Shown: positions 1 to 8,140 of the stretch, one piece after another | Numbering within the stretch: position 1 is the stretch's first letter | Layout: each line of letters begins with the position of its first letter | Made by a program: the position numbers and the translations under genes | NCBI RefSeq assembly: GCF_013204885.1 | Contig: NZ_JABMKX010000009.1 | Location: 186,001-250,000, forward strand | Length of the DNA: 64,000 nt | Origin: Paenibacillus tritici | Lineage (GTDB): Bacteria; Bacillota; Bacilli; Paenibacillales; Paenibacillaceae | Direction of reading: 5' to 3' | The notes under the pieces: model-generated | What the model was told of the DNA's origin: nothing | What the model saw: only the letters and a program-made list of their open reading frames with translations | Databases searched by the model: none

Positions 1-1
1 G

Positions 2-340
2 ACCAGAGAGCAGGCGGTCGCTTATGTAGAGGAACAGAAGCAGGCTCTGCAGCAGGCACGCCAAGAGGCACAGGCTATCATTCAGCAGTCCCAGGCTACC
101 AGTAACAATCAGGTTGACAAGATCCTCGAGCAGGCCCACGAAGAAGCAATTCGTCTCAAAGACGAAGCGGTTCGTGACATCGAGAACGAGAAGAACAAGG
201 CAGTGGAAGCACTACGAAGCGAGCTGGGTACAGCTTCGGTCCGCATTGCCTCCAAGCTGCTTGAGAAGGAAGTTAAAGCTGACGGTGAACAGGAGCAGCT
301 CGTTGATCAATACCTCAAAGAGGTAGGAGGCCGATCATGA
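2..340 (+). CDS. atpF: ATP synthase Fo subunit b, C-terminal part (cut by window edge)
   Basis: The reading frame is open from base 2 to the TGA at 338-340, giving 112 codons; the start lies outside the window. The visible part is a charged, Ala/Glu/Gln-rich helix with no membrane segment, as expected for the cytoplasmic stalk of subunit b; the N-terminal membrane anchor would be upstream. It ends in the conserved style (ASKLLEKEV, then LVDQYLKEVGGRS). Subunit b is the peripheral stator linking Fo to the F1 head through the delta subunit. The stop overlaps the atpH start as ATGA, which suggests translational coupling. Identity rests on this helix and on its position directly before atpH. Confidence 0.9.
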   Translation, partial: TREQAVAYVEEQKQALQQARQEAQAIIQQSQATSNNQVDKILEQAHEEAIRLKDEAVRDIENEKNKAVEALRSELGTASVRIASKLLEKEVKADGEQEQLVDQYLKEVGGRS

Positions 341-888
341 GCCGCGATACGGTAGTTGCCAAACGCTATGCCAAAGCCTTGTACAGTGCAGCAGTGGATG
401 AGAACATTACGCTTGAAGTGGAAGCCCAGCTTAAAATGGTTGTCGAAGTGCTTCATTACGATGCAGAGGTGAAACGGTTTATTCTGGCACCGCGCATCTC
501 GCAGTCCGACAAGCTGAATGTGCTGCGCGGGGCGCTGCAAGGTAAAGTCTCGCAGGCGGTAATGAACATGGTAGAACTGCTGGTAGAGCGGGGCAGAACC
601 GATATTTTCGCAGAACTCCTAGCTACGTACATCAAAATAGAAGGGGACGCCCTCGGCATCGGCGATGCCACGGTCTACTCCGCCTATTCCCTGAGTCAGG
701 AAGAACAGGATACTGTAGCTGCTGAGTTCAGCCAGCTTACTAGCCGGAAGATTCGTGTAACCAATGTGGTAGATAAGAGCCTGCTCGGAGGACTGAAAGT
801 GGTCATCGGCGATACGCTGTATGACGGCAGTCTGTCCGGCAAGCTGGAGCGTCTCGAGAAATCCTTTAATGATAAGCAAAGAAGATAG
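337..888 (+). CDS. atpH: ATP synthase F1 subunit delta
   Basis: 183 residues, normal for the delta/OSCP family, which caps the F1 head and joins it to the stator b subunits. The N-terminus (SRDTVVAKRYAKALYSAA) is the typical helical-domain opening. The C-terminus carries the family signature around residues 150-165 (DKSLLGGLKVVIGDTLYDGS) followed by KLERL. The ATG overlaps the atpF stop, and AGGAGG lies 5 bases upstream. It is followed within 11 bases by atpA. This is the standard operon order, so function is secure; no oddity was seen. Confidence 0.97.
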   Translation: MSRDTVVAKRYAKALYSAAVDENITLEVEAQLKMVVEVLHYDAEVKRFILAPRISQSDKLNVLRGALQGKVSQAVMNMVELLVERGRTDIFAELLATYIKIEGDALGIGDATVYSAYSLSQEEQDTVAAEFSQLTSRKIRVTNVVDKSLLGGLKVVIGDTLYDGSLSGKLERLEKSFNDKQRR

Positions 889-899
889 GGGTGAGGATA

Positions 900-2411
900 T
901 TGGGCATCAGACCTGAAGAGATCAGCACTTTGATCAAAAGTCAAATTGAGCAATATAAAGCCGATATCGAAGTGGCCGAAATTGGCACCGTCATTCAAGT
1001 CGGCGACGGTATCGCCCGTGTCTACGGTCTGGAAAACGCGATGGCAGGGGAACTGCTGGAGTTCTCCAACGGTGTAGTGGGCATGGCGCTTAACCTGGAA
1101 GAAAGCAACGTCGGTGTTGTTATTCTGGGGGAATACACAGCGATTCGTGAAGGCGATCAAGTGAAACGTACAGGACAGATCATGCAGGTTCCGGTTGGCG
1201 AAGCCATGCTGGGCCGCGTAGTTAACGCACTGGGCCAGCCGCTTGACGGCAAAGGTCCTATTGCAACGACTGAATTCCGTCCAGTAGAACATAATGCGCC
1301 GGGGGTTATCGACCGTAAGTCGGTACACGAACCGATGCAGACAGGACTCAAAGCTATTGATGCCATGGTGCCAATCGGCCGTGGACAACGTGAGCTGATC
1401 ATTGGGGACCGTCAGACAGGTAAGACTGCGATCGCTATTGATGCGATTATCAACCAAAAAGGCAACGGGATGAAATGTATCTATGTTGCTATCGGACAAA
1501 AGCAATCTACCGTAGCACAGGTAGTAGAAACCCTCCGCCGTCACGGCGCATTGGATTACACTATCGTTGTAACCGCATCGGCTTCCGAGCCTTCTCCGCT
1601 GCTCTATATTGCTCCATACGCAGGCTGCGCCATGGGCGAATACTTCATGTACAAGGGCGAGCATGTGCTTGTAATCTATGATGACCTTTCCAAGCAGGCT
1701 TCGGCTTACCGCGAATTGTCCCTGCTGCTCCGCCGTCCACCGGGCCGTGAAGCGTTCCCGGGTGACGTATTCTACCTGCACTCCCGTCTGCTGGAACGTG
1801 CAGCCAAGCTCAGTGATGCACTTGGTGGTGGTTCATTAACCGCCCTGCCTTTCATCGAAACACAGGCTTCTGACGTATCGGCTTACATTCCTACGAACGT
1901 AATTTCGATTACCGACGGCCAAATCTTCCTTGAATCCGATCTGTTCAACTCCGGACAGCGTCCGGCGATTAACGTCGGTATCTCCGTATCCCGTGTAGGG
2001 GGTTCCGCACAGATCAAGGCCATGAAGAAGGTTGCAGGTTCCCTGCGTCTGGATCTGGCTCAATACCGCGAGCTTCAAGCCTTCTCCCAATTCGGGTCCG
2101 ACCTGGATAAATCTACTCAAGCCCGTCTGAACCGCGGTGCGCGTATGATGGAGATTCTGAAGCAGGGCGTCAATCAGCCGCTTACCGTTGAGCATCAGGT
2201 ACTCAGTCTGTACACCGCCGTTAAGGGACACCTGGATGATATTCCTGTCAAAGACGTTAAGCGTTTCGAGAAGGAATTCCTGGCCTTTATCGACAGCAGT
2301 GCCACTGAAATCCTGAAGTCCATTGCGGATACCAAGGATCTGACTGCAGACAACGAAGCAGCGCTCAAAGAAACGATCGAGAAGTTCAAAAGAGGCTTTG
2401 CTACAAGCTAA
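900..2411 (+). CDS. atpA: ATP synthase F1 subunit alpha
   Basis: Non-catalytic nucleotide-binding subunit of F1, three copies alternating with beta. The P-loop GDRQTGKT is at residues 169-176, and the alpha-family signature PAINVGISVSRVG is present. A GTG at 891 is in frame, but it overlaps the GGGGTGAGG ribosome-binding stretch. The TTG at 900 sits just behind that site and gives an N-terminus (GIRPEEISTLIKSQIEQ) matching other alpha subunits, so I place the start at 900, giving 503 residues, the usual length. A non-ATG start for such an abundant protein is worth noting. The gap to atpG is 114 bases and holds two hairpins, described separately. Confidence 0.97.
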   Translation: MGIRPEEISTLIKSQIEQYKADIEVAEIGTVIQVGDGIARVYGLENAMAGELLEFSNGVVGMALNLEESNVGVVILGEYTAIREGDQVKRTGQIMQVPVGEAMLGRVVNALGQPLDGKGPIATTEFRPVEHNAPGVIDRKSVHEPMQTGLKAIDAMVPIGRGQRELIIGDRQTGKTAIAIDAIINQKGNGMKCIYVAIGQKQSTVAQVVETLRRHGALDYTIVVTASASEPSPLLYIAPYAGCAMGEYFMYKGEHVLVIYDDLSKQASAYRELSLLLRRPPGREAFPGDVFYLHSRLLERAAKLSDALGGGSLTALPFIETQASDVSAYIPTNVISITDGQIFLESDLFNSGQRPAINVGISVSRVGGSAQIKAMKKVAGSLRLDLAQYRELQAFSQFGSDLDKSTQARLNRGARMMEILKQGVNQPLTVEHQVLSLYTAVKGHLDDIPVKDVKRFEKEFLAFIDSSATEILKSIADTKDLTADNEAALKETIEKFKRGFATS

Positions 2412-2430
2412 TAAATAGAGTTTGCCCAGT

Positions 2431-2510
2431 TTATGCTTACGAAGTCAGCTTTGGCTATGCCAAAGCTCAGCTTATGCTTACGATGTTAGTTTTGACATAC
2501 GTCAAAACTC
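2431..2510 (+). repeat. Tandem imperfect repeat with two hairpins between atpA and atpG
   Basis: Two copies of an element of about 41 bp begin with TTATGCTTACGA, at 2431 and 2472. Each copy carries a perfect 9-bp hairpin. The first is AGCTTTGGC/GCCAAAGCT (2447-2467, loop TAT); the second is AGTTTTGAC/GTCAAAACT (2488-2509, loop ATAC). The stem sequences differ while pairing is kept, which argues for selection on RNA structure. Neither is followed by a T run, so they do not look like terminators. Confidence 0.75.
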
Positions 2511-2525
2511 TAAGGTGGTGAAATC

Positions 2526-3395
2526 ATGGCAAGAAGCATGCGCGATATTAAACGTCAAATTAAAAGCGTTCAGAACACCAGACAGATCACCAAAGCGATG
2601 GAGATGGTCGCTGCCTCCAAGCTGCGCAAGGCGCAGGAGAAAGCGGAGGCTGCCCGTCCCTATTCCGAGAAGCTCAAAGAGGTGGTCTCGAGTATTGCGG
2701 CCGGTACGCAGGATCTCCAGCATCCGATGCTGGTCAGCCGTCCTGTCAAAAAAACAGGTTATCTGATCATCACCTCGGACAGAGGTCTTGCCGGCGGCTA
2801 CAATGCCAACATTCTGCGGAAAGTAACCATGCTGATCGCAGAGCGGCATAAGTCCAAGGATGAGTACGCGCTGTTTGTCATCGGCCGTAAAGGCCGCGAC
2901 TTTTTGCGGCGCCGTGAATATCCCATTGTTGAGGAAATTACTGAGCTGTCCGATACGCCGAAGTTTGCCGACATCAAGTCGATTGCTTATTCGGCGGTGA
3001 ACCAGTTCGAGACCGGTGTCTACGACGAGCTGTATATTTGCTACAACCAGTTTGTCAATGCGATCAGCCAGATTCCGACGGTTGACAGACTTCTTCCTAT
3101 GGATGGTGTGGGAGACGGCGAGCATCATGGGGCATCCGCGGCCTATGAATACGAGCCTTCCCCTGCAGGTGTGCTGGAGGTTCTGCTTCCCAAATATGCC
3201 GAAACTTTAATCTACGGTGCTCTTCTGAACGGCAAGGCCAGTGAGCTGGGTGCCAAAATGACAGCCATGGGCAGTGCAACGAAGAACGCGTCAAAAATGA
3301 TCGGAGAACTTAGACTTACGTACAACCGTGCCCGTCAGGCGGCCATTACGCAAGAAATTACCGAGATCGTGGCTGGTGCGAACGCGCAGTCTTAA
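2526..3395 (+). CDS. atpG: ATP synthase F1 subunit gamma
   Basis: 289 residues, normal for the central rotor shaft of F1. The N-terminal helix (SMRDIKRQIKSVQNTRQITKAM) and the C-terminal signature (YNRARQAAITQEITEIVAGA) are the two antiparallel helices that rotate inside the alpha/beta ring. The central Rossmann-like part includes TSDRGLAGGYNANI. The ATG follows AAGGTGGTG by 5 bases. The gene lies between atpA and atpD as usual. Because only one gamma is needed per three alpha and three beta, the structured gap upstream may tune its translation; that is inference. Confidence 0.97.
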   Translation: MARSMRDIKRQIKSVQNTRQITKAMEMVAASKLRKAQEKAEAARPYSEKLKEVVSSIAAGTQDLQHPMLVSRPVKKTGYLIITSDRGLAGGYNANILRKVTMLIAERHKSKDEYALFVIGRKGRDFLRRREYPIVEEITELSDTPKFADIKSIAYSAVNQFETGVYDELYICYNQFVNAISQIPTVDRLLPMDGVGDGEHHGASAAYEYEPSPAGVLEVLLPKYAETLIYGALLNGKASELGAKMTAMGSATKNASKMIGELRLTYNRARQAAITQEITEIVAGANAQS

Positions 3396-3441
3396 TATGA
3401 GTGGGCTTAAGGTCCATATGTAACAGCTTTCGAGGAGGGAA

Positions 3442-4845
3442 ATGAAGATGAACAAAGGACGCGTTGTGAGCATTATGGGTCCGGTTGTCGATATTGAATT
3501 TGAACGCGGCCAGCTGCCCGAGATATTCAACGCCATCAAAATTGTTGCGAGCCTCAGCGATGGCCGCAACATGGATCTGACTCTTGAAGTTTCCAACCAT
3601 CTTGGAGATAACCTGGTGCGTTGTATTGCCATGTCCTCTACAGATGGACTGGTGCGCGGGATTGACGCCATTGACCAAGGAGCGCCGATCTCGGTTCCTG
3701 TCGGTGAAGCAACACTCGGCCGCGTATTTAACGTGCTGGGCAATCCTATTGATAACGGTGCTGAAGTGGTGGCTGCAAGAAACCCGATTCACCGTCTGGC
3801 TCCTACCTTTGATGAGTTATCTACTCAGGCAGAGGTTCTGGAGACCGGTATTAAGGTAATCGACCTGCTGGCCCCTTATGCCAAGGGCGGTAAGATCGGC
3901 CTGTTCGGCGGTGCCGGCGTAGGTAAGACTGTAACCATCCAGGAATTGATCAACAACATCGCACAGGAACACGGCGGGATCTCTGTATTCGCAGGTGTCG
4001 GCGAGCGTACCCGTGAGGGGAATGACTTGTATCATGAAATGACCGATTCCGGCGTTATCAAAAAAACGGCGATGGTATTCGGACAAATGAATGAGCCTCC
4101 CGGCGCGCGTCTGCGTGTAGCCCTGACCGGACTGACCATGGCGGAATATTTCCGTGATGTGGAAGGCCGCGATACCCTGCTCTTTATTGATAACATCTTC
4201 CGCTTCACCCAAGCGGGTTCCGAAGTATCGGCTCTTCTCGGCCGTATGCCGTCTGCGGTAGGTTACCAGCCTACACTGGCTACTGAAATGGGCCAATTGC
4301 AGGAACGGATTACGTCCACCAAGAAAGGCTCCGTTACTTCCATCCAGGCGATCTACGTGCCTGCGGATGACTATACTGACCCTGCACCGGCTACAGCGTT
4401 TGCCCACTTGGATGCAACGACCAACCTGGAGCGTAAAATCTCCGAAAAAGGGATTTTCCCCGCGGTTGACCCACTGGCTTCCAGCTCGCGCATGCTGGCA
4501 CCGGAGATCGTCGGCGAAGAGCACTACAACGTGGCACAAGGCGTTAAGCAGCTACTGCAGCGTTACACTGAACTTCAGGATATCATTGCGATCCTGGGTA
4601 TGGATGAACTGAGTGAAGAGGATAAGGTTATTGTGGCCCGCGCCCGTAAGGTTGAGCGCTTCCTGTCCCAGCCTTTCCACGTAGCAGAGCAGTTCACTGG
4701 CTTCAAAGGCAAATACGTGCCTATCAAAGAAACGGTACGCAGCTTCAAGGAAATCCTGGAAGGCAAGCACGATGATCTTCCGGAAGTGGCGTTCCTGTTC
4801 GTAGGTACGATTGAAGAAGCAGTGGAAAAAGCGAAAACGTTGTAA
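3442..4845 (+). CDS. atpD: ATP synthase F1 subunit beta (catalytic)
   Basis: 467 residues. Catalytic subunit of F1 that makes or hydrolyses ATP. The P-loop GGAGVGKT is at residues 156-163, followed by the catalytic GERTREG, the Walker B stretch LLFIDNIFRFTQAGSEVSALLGRMPSA (described, not one motif) and the family signature PAVDPLASSSR. Two in-frame ATGs fit the AGGAGGG at 3433-3439: 3442 (spacing 2) and 3448 (spacing 8). The second gives MNKGRVV, the usual family start, and may be the true one; the outer one is listed. The gap to atpC contains a short stem with loop GTT at 4852-4864. Confidence 0.97.
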   Translation: MKMNKGRVVSIMGPVVDIEFERGQLPEIFNAIKIVASLSDGRNMDLTLEVSNHLGDNLVRCIAMSSTDGLVRGIDAIDQGAPISVPVGEATLGRVFNVLGNPIDNGAEVVAARNPIHRLAPTFDELSTQAEVLETGIKVIDLLAPYAKGGKIGLFGGAGVGKTVTIQELINNIAQEHGGISVFAGVGERTREGNDLYHEMTDSGVIKKTAMVFGQMNEPPGARLRVALTGLTMAEYFRDVEGRDTLLFIDNIFRFTQAGSEVSALLGRMPSAVGYQPTLATEMGQLQERITSTKKGSVTSIQAIYVPADDYTDPAPATAFAHLDATTNLERKISEKGIFPAVDPLASSSRMLAPEIVGEEHYNVAQGVKQLLQRYTELQDIIAILGMDELSEEDKVIVARARKVERFLSQPFHVAEQFTGFKGKYVPIKETVRSFKEILEGKHDDLPEVAFLFVGTIEEAVEKAKTL

Positions 4846-4907
4846 CCCTAAGCATGTTATGCTCGGGTATCGGGCTTTATTCTGTAAAGCTTTGAGGAGG
4901 AATGGAA

Positions 4908-5324
4908 GTGAATACCTTTTTGCTCGAAATAGTCACTCCGGAGCATCTGGTCTACTCCAAGCAAGTGAACAGCTTGACGGTACGCGGCGTGAATGGTGAA
5001 CTGGGGATTTTGCCGGGACATATTCCGCTCGTTACTCCGCTTCAGGTTGCTCCGCTTAGCGTTAAGGCGGATGGCGTTACGGTATCCATCGCTGTTCATG
5101 GCGGCTTCGTTGAAGTTCACAAAGACAAGGTAACGGTGCTGGCTGAAAGTGCAGAGCTGCCCCGGGATATTGATGTGGAACGCGCTGAAGCGGCTAAGGA
5201 GCGGGCTGAGCGCCGTCTTAAGCTGCAAAGCAAGCAGGATGAGATTGATCACCGCCGTGCGGAGCTGGCCCTGCAGCGCGCGGTAACGCGGATCAAAGTT
5301 TCGACCGGTAAAGGACAACAATAG
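4908..5324 (+). CDS. atpC: ATP synthase F1 subunit epsilon
   Basis: 138 residues from the GTG at 4908. Rotor-associated subunit that links gamma to the c-ring and inhibits ATP hydrolysis. The N-terminal beta-sandwich has NGELGILPGHIPLVTPL; the C-terminal part is the Arg/Glu-rich helical hairpin (AAKERAERRLK). An ATG at 4902 is in frame but only 1 base from AGGAGG (4895-4900), whereas GTG 4908 sits 7 bases away and gives MNTFLLEIVTPEH, the common family start. It is the last gene of the operon and is followed by a strong terminator. Confidence 0.95.
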   Translation: MNTFLLEIVTPEHLVYSKQVNSLTVRGVNGELGILPGHIPLVTPLQVAPLSVKADGVTVSIAVHGGFVEVHKDKVTVLAESAELPRDIDVERAEAAKERAERRLKLQSKQDEIDHRRAELALQRAVTRIKVSTGKGQQ

Positions 5325-5330
5325 CGGATA

Positions 5331-5363
5331 AGCGGTCAAGCCCCGGGCTTGACTGCTTTTTTG
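5331..5363 (+). terminator. Intrinsic terminator of the atp operon
   Basis: GCGGTCAAGCC pairs with GGCTTGACTGC (one G-U pair) around a two-base CC/CG turn, followed by a run of six T. It lies 7 bases after the atpC stop. Confidence 0.9.
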
Positions 5364-5517
5364 CTTATGCGAATCTAGCAAAGAATGAAGAAATCGTAAT
5401 GAGTTATGCATATAAAGACCCAATTGTTTAAAAATTCGTAAAAGTACTGGATTCTTTTCCCCTGCACAAGTATGATATAAGAGTCGATTTCCGAGTACCG
5501 AACACAGGGGGCTAATT

Positions 5518-5775
5518 ATGAACACACGTTTAACCGCTGAGTTGTCGGGTGCGATCGGCACCAGCAATATGATTTCGATGATTGTCTCTTTGGTCTGTGT
5601 TGCATTATCCTGGTGGGCACTCCAGAACCTTAAGCTGGATTTGGTCATAAGATATCCCAAGAGTCCGCAGGGCAGACTGCTGCACTTGCTGCTGGCTATC
5701 GTTCTGGGCCATTTCGTGGCTGGCTTTCTTTTGGATTACCTGGGCTGGAGCGGACTTATCGGCCGGATGTTTTAA
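5518..5775 (+). CDS. ywzB: DUF1146 family small membrane protein (YwzB-like)
   Basis: 85 residues with two hydrophobic segments, about 18-37 and 54-74, separated by LKLDLVIRYPKSPQGRLL. The length, two-helix layout and position between atpC and murA match the Bacillus YwzB/DUF1146 family of unknown function. The ATG follows AGGGGG by 8 bases. It sits alone between the atp terminator and murA. Assignment is by synteny and topology; no biochemical role is known to me. Confidence 0.8.
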   Translation: MNTRLTAELSGAIGTSNMISMIVSLVCVALSWWALQNLKLDLVIRYPKSPQGRLLHLLLAIVLGHFVAGFLLDYLGWSGLIGRMF

Positions 5776-5985
5776 TGGCAGCAGGTTTGGTTATATGTGT
5801 CGTAGGCTACTGAAGAGAAAAAAGTGTCGAATAATAAGGTTTTATTATGTCAACACTGAGTTTAAGCAATAAGTCTGCACCTAAGACGCGCTGACGGAAT
5901 ATTCAATATCTTAACAGACGAATTTCAACCTCAACAAATTAAAACAAATTAAATTCAGAAATAATGGACGCGGAGGGAAACCGAA

Positions 5986-7362
5986 ATGAGCAAATTTATC
6001 GTCCGCGGTGGCAACAGATTGACCGGGAGCGTGAAAGTTAGCGGCGCAAAAAATTCCGTACTACCGATCATAGCCGCCTCTCTATTGGCAGAAGAAGGAG
6101 TTAGCGTCATTGTGGACGCACCTCCGTTAGACGATGTAATCACGATTAGCAAGGTATTGGAGTCTCTGGGTGCAGGAATTACATACCAGAACGATGTGAT
6201 TGAGGTTGATGCCAGAAGTATTACTTCCTGTGAAGCACCTTACGAATGGGTACGCAAAATGCGGGCTTCATTCCTGGTTATGGGTCCACTGCTGTCCCGG
6301 ATGGGGCATACACGTATTTCCTTGCCTGGCGGTTGTGCCATTGGAACAAGGCCGATTGACCAGCATTTGAAGGGTTTTGAAGCGCTCGGCGCCGAGATTA
6401 GTCTGGGCCAGGGCTACATTGATGCGAAAAGTAACGGGAGACTGCGCGGCGCCAAGATTTATCTGGATGTGGCCAGCGTAGGTGCGACCGAAAATATAAT
6501 GATGGCTGCGGCGCTTGCCGAAGGCACCACGGTAATTGAGAACGCGGCGAAGGAGCCAGAGATCGTTGACCTTGCCAATTACCTGAACGGCATGGGTGGT
6601 ATTGTCCGCGGAGCCGGAACCGGAGTGATCCGGATTGAAGGCGTGGAGCGTATGCACGGCGTAAGACATCATGTCATTCCTGACCGGATCGAAGCTGGAA
6701 CCTACATGGCAGCAGCAGCGATTACGGGCGGCGATGTGTACGTTGAAGGCGCGATTGCTGACCATCTGGGGCCGGTTATTGCCAAGATGGAGGAAATGGG
6801 AGTTACGATTATCCCGGATGAGAACGGAGTCCGTGTGATCAGCGACAAACCGTTGAAGGCTGTGGATCTCAAGACATTACCTTACCCGGGATTCCCTACG
6901 GATATGCAGTCCCAGATGATGGCGCTGCTGCTCCGCTCAGAAGGAACCAGCGTAGTGACAGAGACTGTATTCGAGAACCGGTTCATGCATGTGGATGAAT
7001 TCCACAACATGAACGCGGAGATTAAGATTGAAGGCCGTTCCGCGATTGTGACGGGCAATGCCAGTCTGGTCGGCGCTAAGGTATGTGCTACGGACCTGCG
7101 TGCAGGTGCGGCACTTATTCTGGCAGGGCTTGTGGCGGAGGGAACTACAGAGGTTAGCGGTACTCATCATATTGACCGTGGTTATGTACACCTGGCAGAG
7201 AAGCTGTCAGGACTTGGTGCGGACATATGGCGTATTTCTATGGAAGAATCGGCTGTCCCGGCCGCGAAGGAAGAAGCTGTCAAGCCGGAACCGGCAAGAA
7301 GCGAAGTCTTCAAGGGCGAAGAAGTCAGACCCCGTTTTCAGATTCAGCCGTCTTGGGTATAA
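5986..7362 (+). CDS. murA: UDP-N-acetylglucosamine 1-carboxyvinyltransferase
   Basis: 458 residues. First committed step of peptidoglycan synthesis: transfers enolpyruvate from PEP to UDP-GlcNAc in the cytoplasm. The N-terminus has GGNRLTGSVKVSGAKNSVLP. The catalytic Cys117 lies in PGGCAIGTRPIDQHL; this is the residue alkylated by fosfomycin in the family. The family usually ends near residue 418-430. Here about 40 extra residues rich in Glu, Lys, Pro and Ala follow (from EESAVPAAKEEAVKPEPAR to the end), a likely disordered tail. RBS GGAGGG lies 8 bases before the ATG. A terminator follows, so it is probably monocistronic. Confidence 0.96.
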   Translation: MSKFIVRGGNRLTGSVKVSGAKNSVLPIIAASLLAEEGVSVIVDAPPLDDVITISKVLESLGAGITYQNDVIEVDARSITSCEAPYEWVRKMRASFLVMGPLLSRMGHTRISLPGGCAIGTRPIDQHLKGFEALGAEISLGQGYIDAKSNGRLRGAKIYLDVASVGATENIMMAAALAEGTTVIENAAKEPEIVDLANYLNGMGGIVRGAGTGVIRIEGVERMHGVRHHVIPDRIEAGTYMAAAAITGGDVYVEGAIADHLGPVIAKMEEMGVTIIPDENGVRVISDKPLKAVDLKTLPYPGFPTDMQSQMMALLLRSEGTSVVTETVFENRFMHVDEFHNMNAEIKIEGRSAIVTGNASLVGAKVCATDLRAGAALILAGLVAEGTTEVSGTHHIDRGYVHLAEKLSGLGADIWRISMEESAVPAAKEEAVKPEPARSEVFKGEEVRPRFQIQPSWV

Positions 7363-7378
7363 TAGCCACTTTTAACTG

Positions 7379-7416
7379 AAGAGACCGTCCGCACCCTGCG
7401 GGCGGTCTCTTTGTTT
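7379..7416 (+). terminator. Intrinsic terminator of murA
   Basis: A 13-bp stem, GAGACCGTCCGCA with TGCGGGCGGTCTC (one G-U pair), encloses a CCC loop. A T-rich tail follows. Confidence 0.88.
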
Positions 7417-7459
7417 TGTTTGGGAAGTTATGAGACTCCAGGAATCCCTCAGGTCCGCC

Positions 7460-7680
7460 GGAAGCGGGCGTTATGGGAAAATGAGAGGGATAAATCCCTC
7501 TGATTCCGCCGGAAGCGGGCGATACGGGAAAATGAAAGGGATAAATCCCTCTGATTCCGCTGGAAGCGGGCGGTACGGGAAAATGAAGGGGATGAATCCC
7601 TCTGATACTGCCGGAAGCGGGCGATACGTGAGAAGGAAAGGGATAAATCCCTCTGATTCCGCCAGATAAGGGCCAGAAGT
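7460..7680 (+). repeat. 51-bp tandem repeat array A (four full units plus a decayed one)
   Basis: GGAAGCGGG recurs at 7460, 7511, 7562 and 7613, exactly 51 bp apart, with a degenerate fifth unit at 7664. Each unit contains GGGATAAATCCC or a near copy, an inverted repeat that would form a small hairpin (longest form AGAGGGAT-AA-ATCCCTCT at 7484-7501). Since 51 is a multiple of 3, open frames run through it (a repeated GSGRYGKMKGINPSDSA peptide), but no convincing start or ribosome-binding site was found, and it reads as non-coding DNA between murA and spoIID. Confidence 0.9.
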
Positions 7681-7930
7681 GGGAATTGAGGAGCAGAAGT
7701 ACACTTGAATTCAACGGATACTGGAGAAACTAGGAAATGAGGAGCAGAAGTGCACCTGAATACAACGGATACTGGAGAAACTAGGAAATGAGGAGCAGAA
7801 GTGCACTTGAATTCAACGGATACTGGAGAAACTAGGAAATGAGGAGCAGAAGTGCAATTGAACTCACCGGATACGGACCAAACTAGGAAATGAGGAGCAT
7901 TAGTGCACTCTCTGAAAAGAATGTAGCCTT
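7681..7930 (+). repeat. 51-bp tandem repeat array B (five units)
   Basis: Units containing GGAAATGAGGAGCAGAAGTG, then a CAACGGATACTGGAGAAACT stretch, begin at 7681, 7732, 7783, 7834 and 7885, exactly 51 bp apart. The middle units are nearly identical and the outer ones have diverged. The sequence is unrelated to array A, yet the period is the same. From 7930 to the spoIID start I see only a small hairpin (GGGAAA/TTTCCC, 7941-7957) and no gene. Confidence 0.9.
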
Positions 7931-8140
7931 TTATAAGGACGGGAAAAGCCGTTTCCCACTTATCGGGTTAACATAGGCTCCCGGCAGAAAGTACCTGAGC
8001 AATCATCGAAGTTATGGCTCCGTTTGGTGGGGATTTGCTGCGCCCGGCTGCGACTCTCTTTCTCTCAAAATCACGTTCTAGCAGGTGGCGGAAATTCATA
8101 TCTATAAGAATCACCGGTGCTTACGGAAGGAGCCATAGAG

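Noticed and set aside
696..1781. 361-residue antisense open frame across atpA
   Set aside because: It is the shadow of the highly conserved atpH/atpA coding strand; its translation has no recognisable domain and no start signal.
7430..7704. Open frames on both strands through the 51-bp repeats (79 and 77 residues)
   Set aside because: They exist because 51 is a multiple of 3. There is no ribosome-binding site, no promoter and no non-repeat part that looks like protein.
7460..7930. CRISPR array
   Set aside because: The units are contiguous tandem repeats without unique spacers, and no cas gene is nearby.
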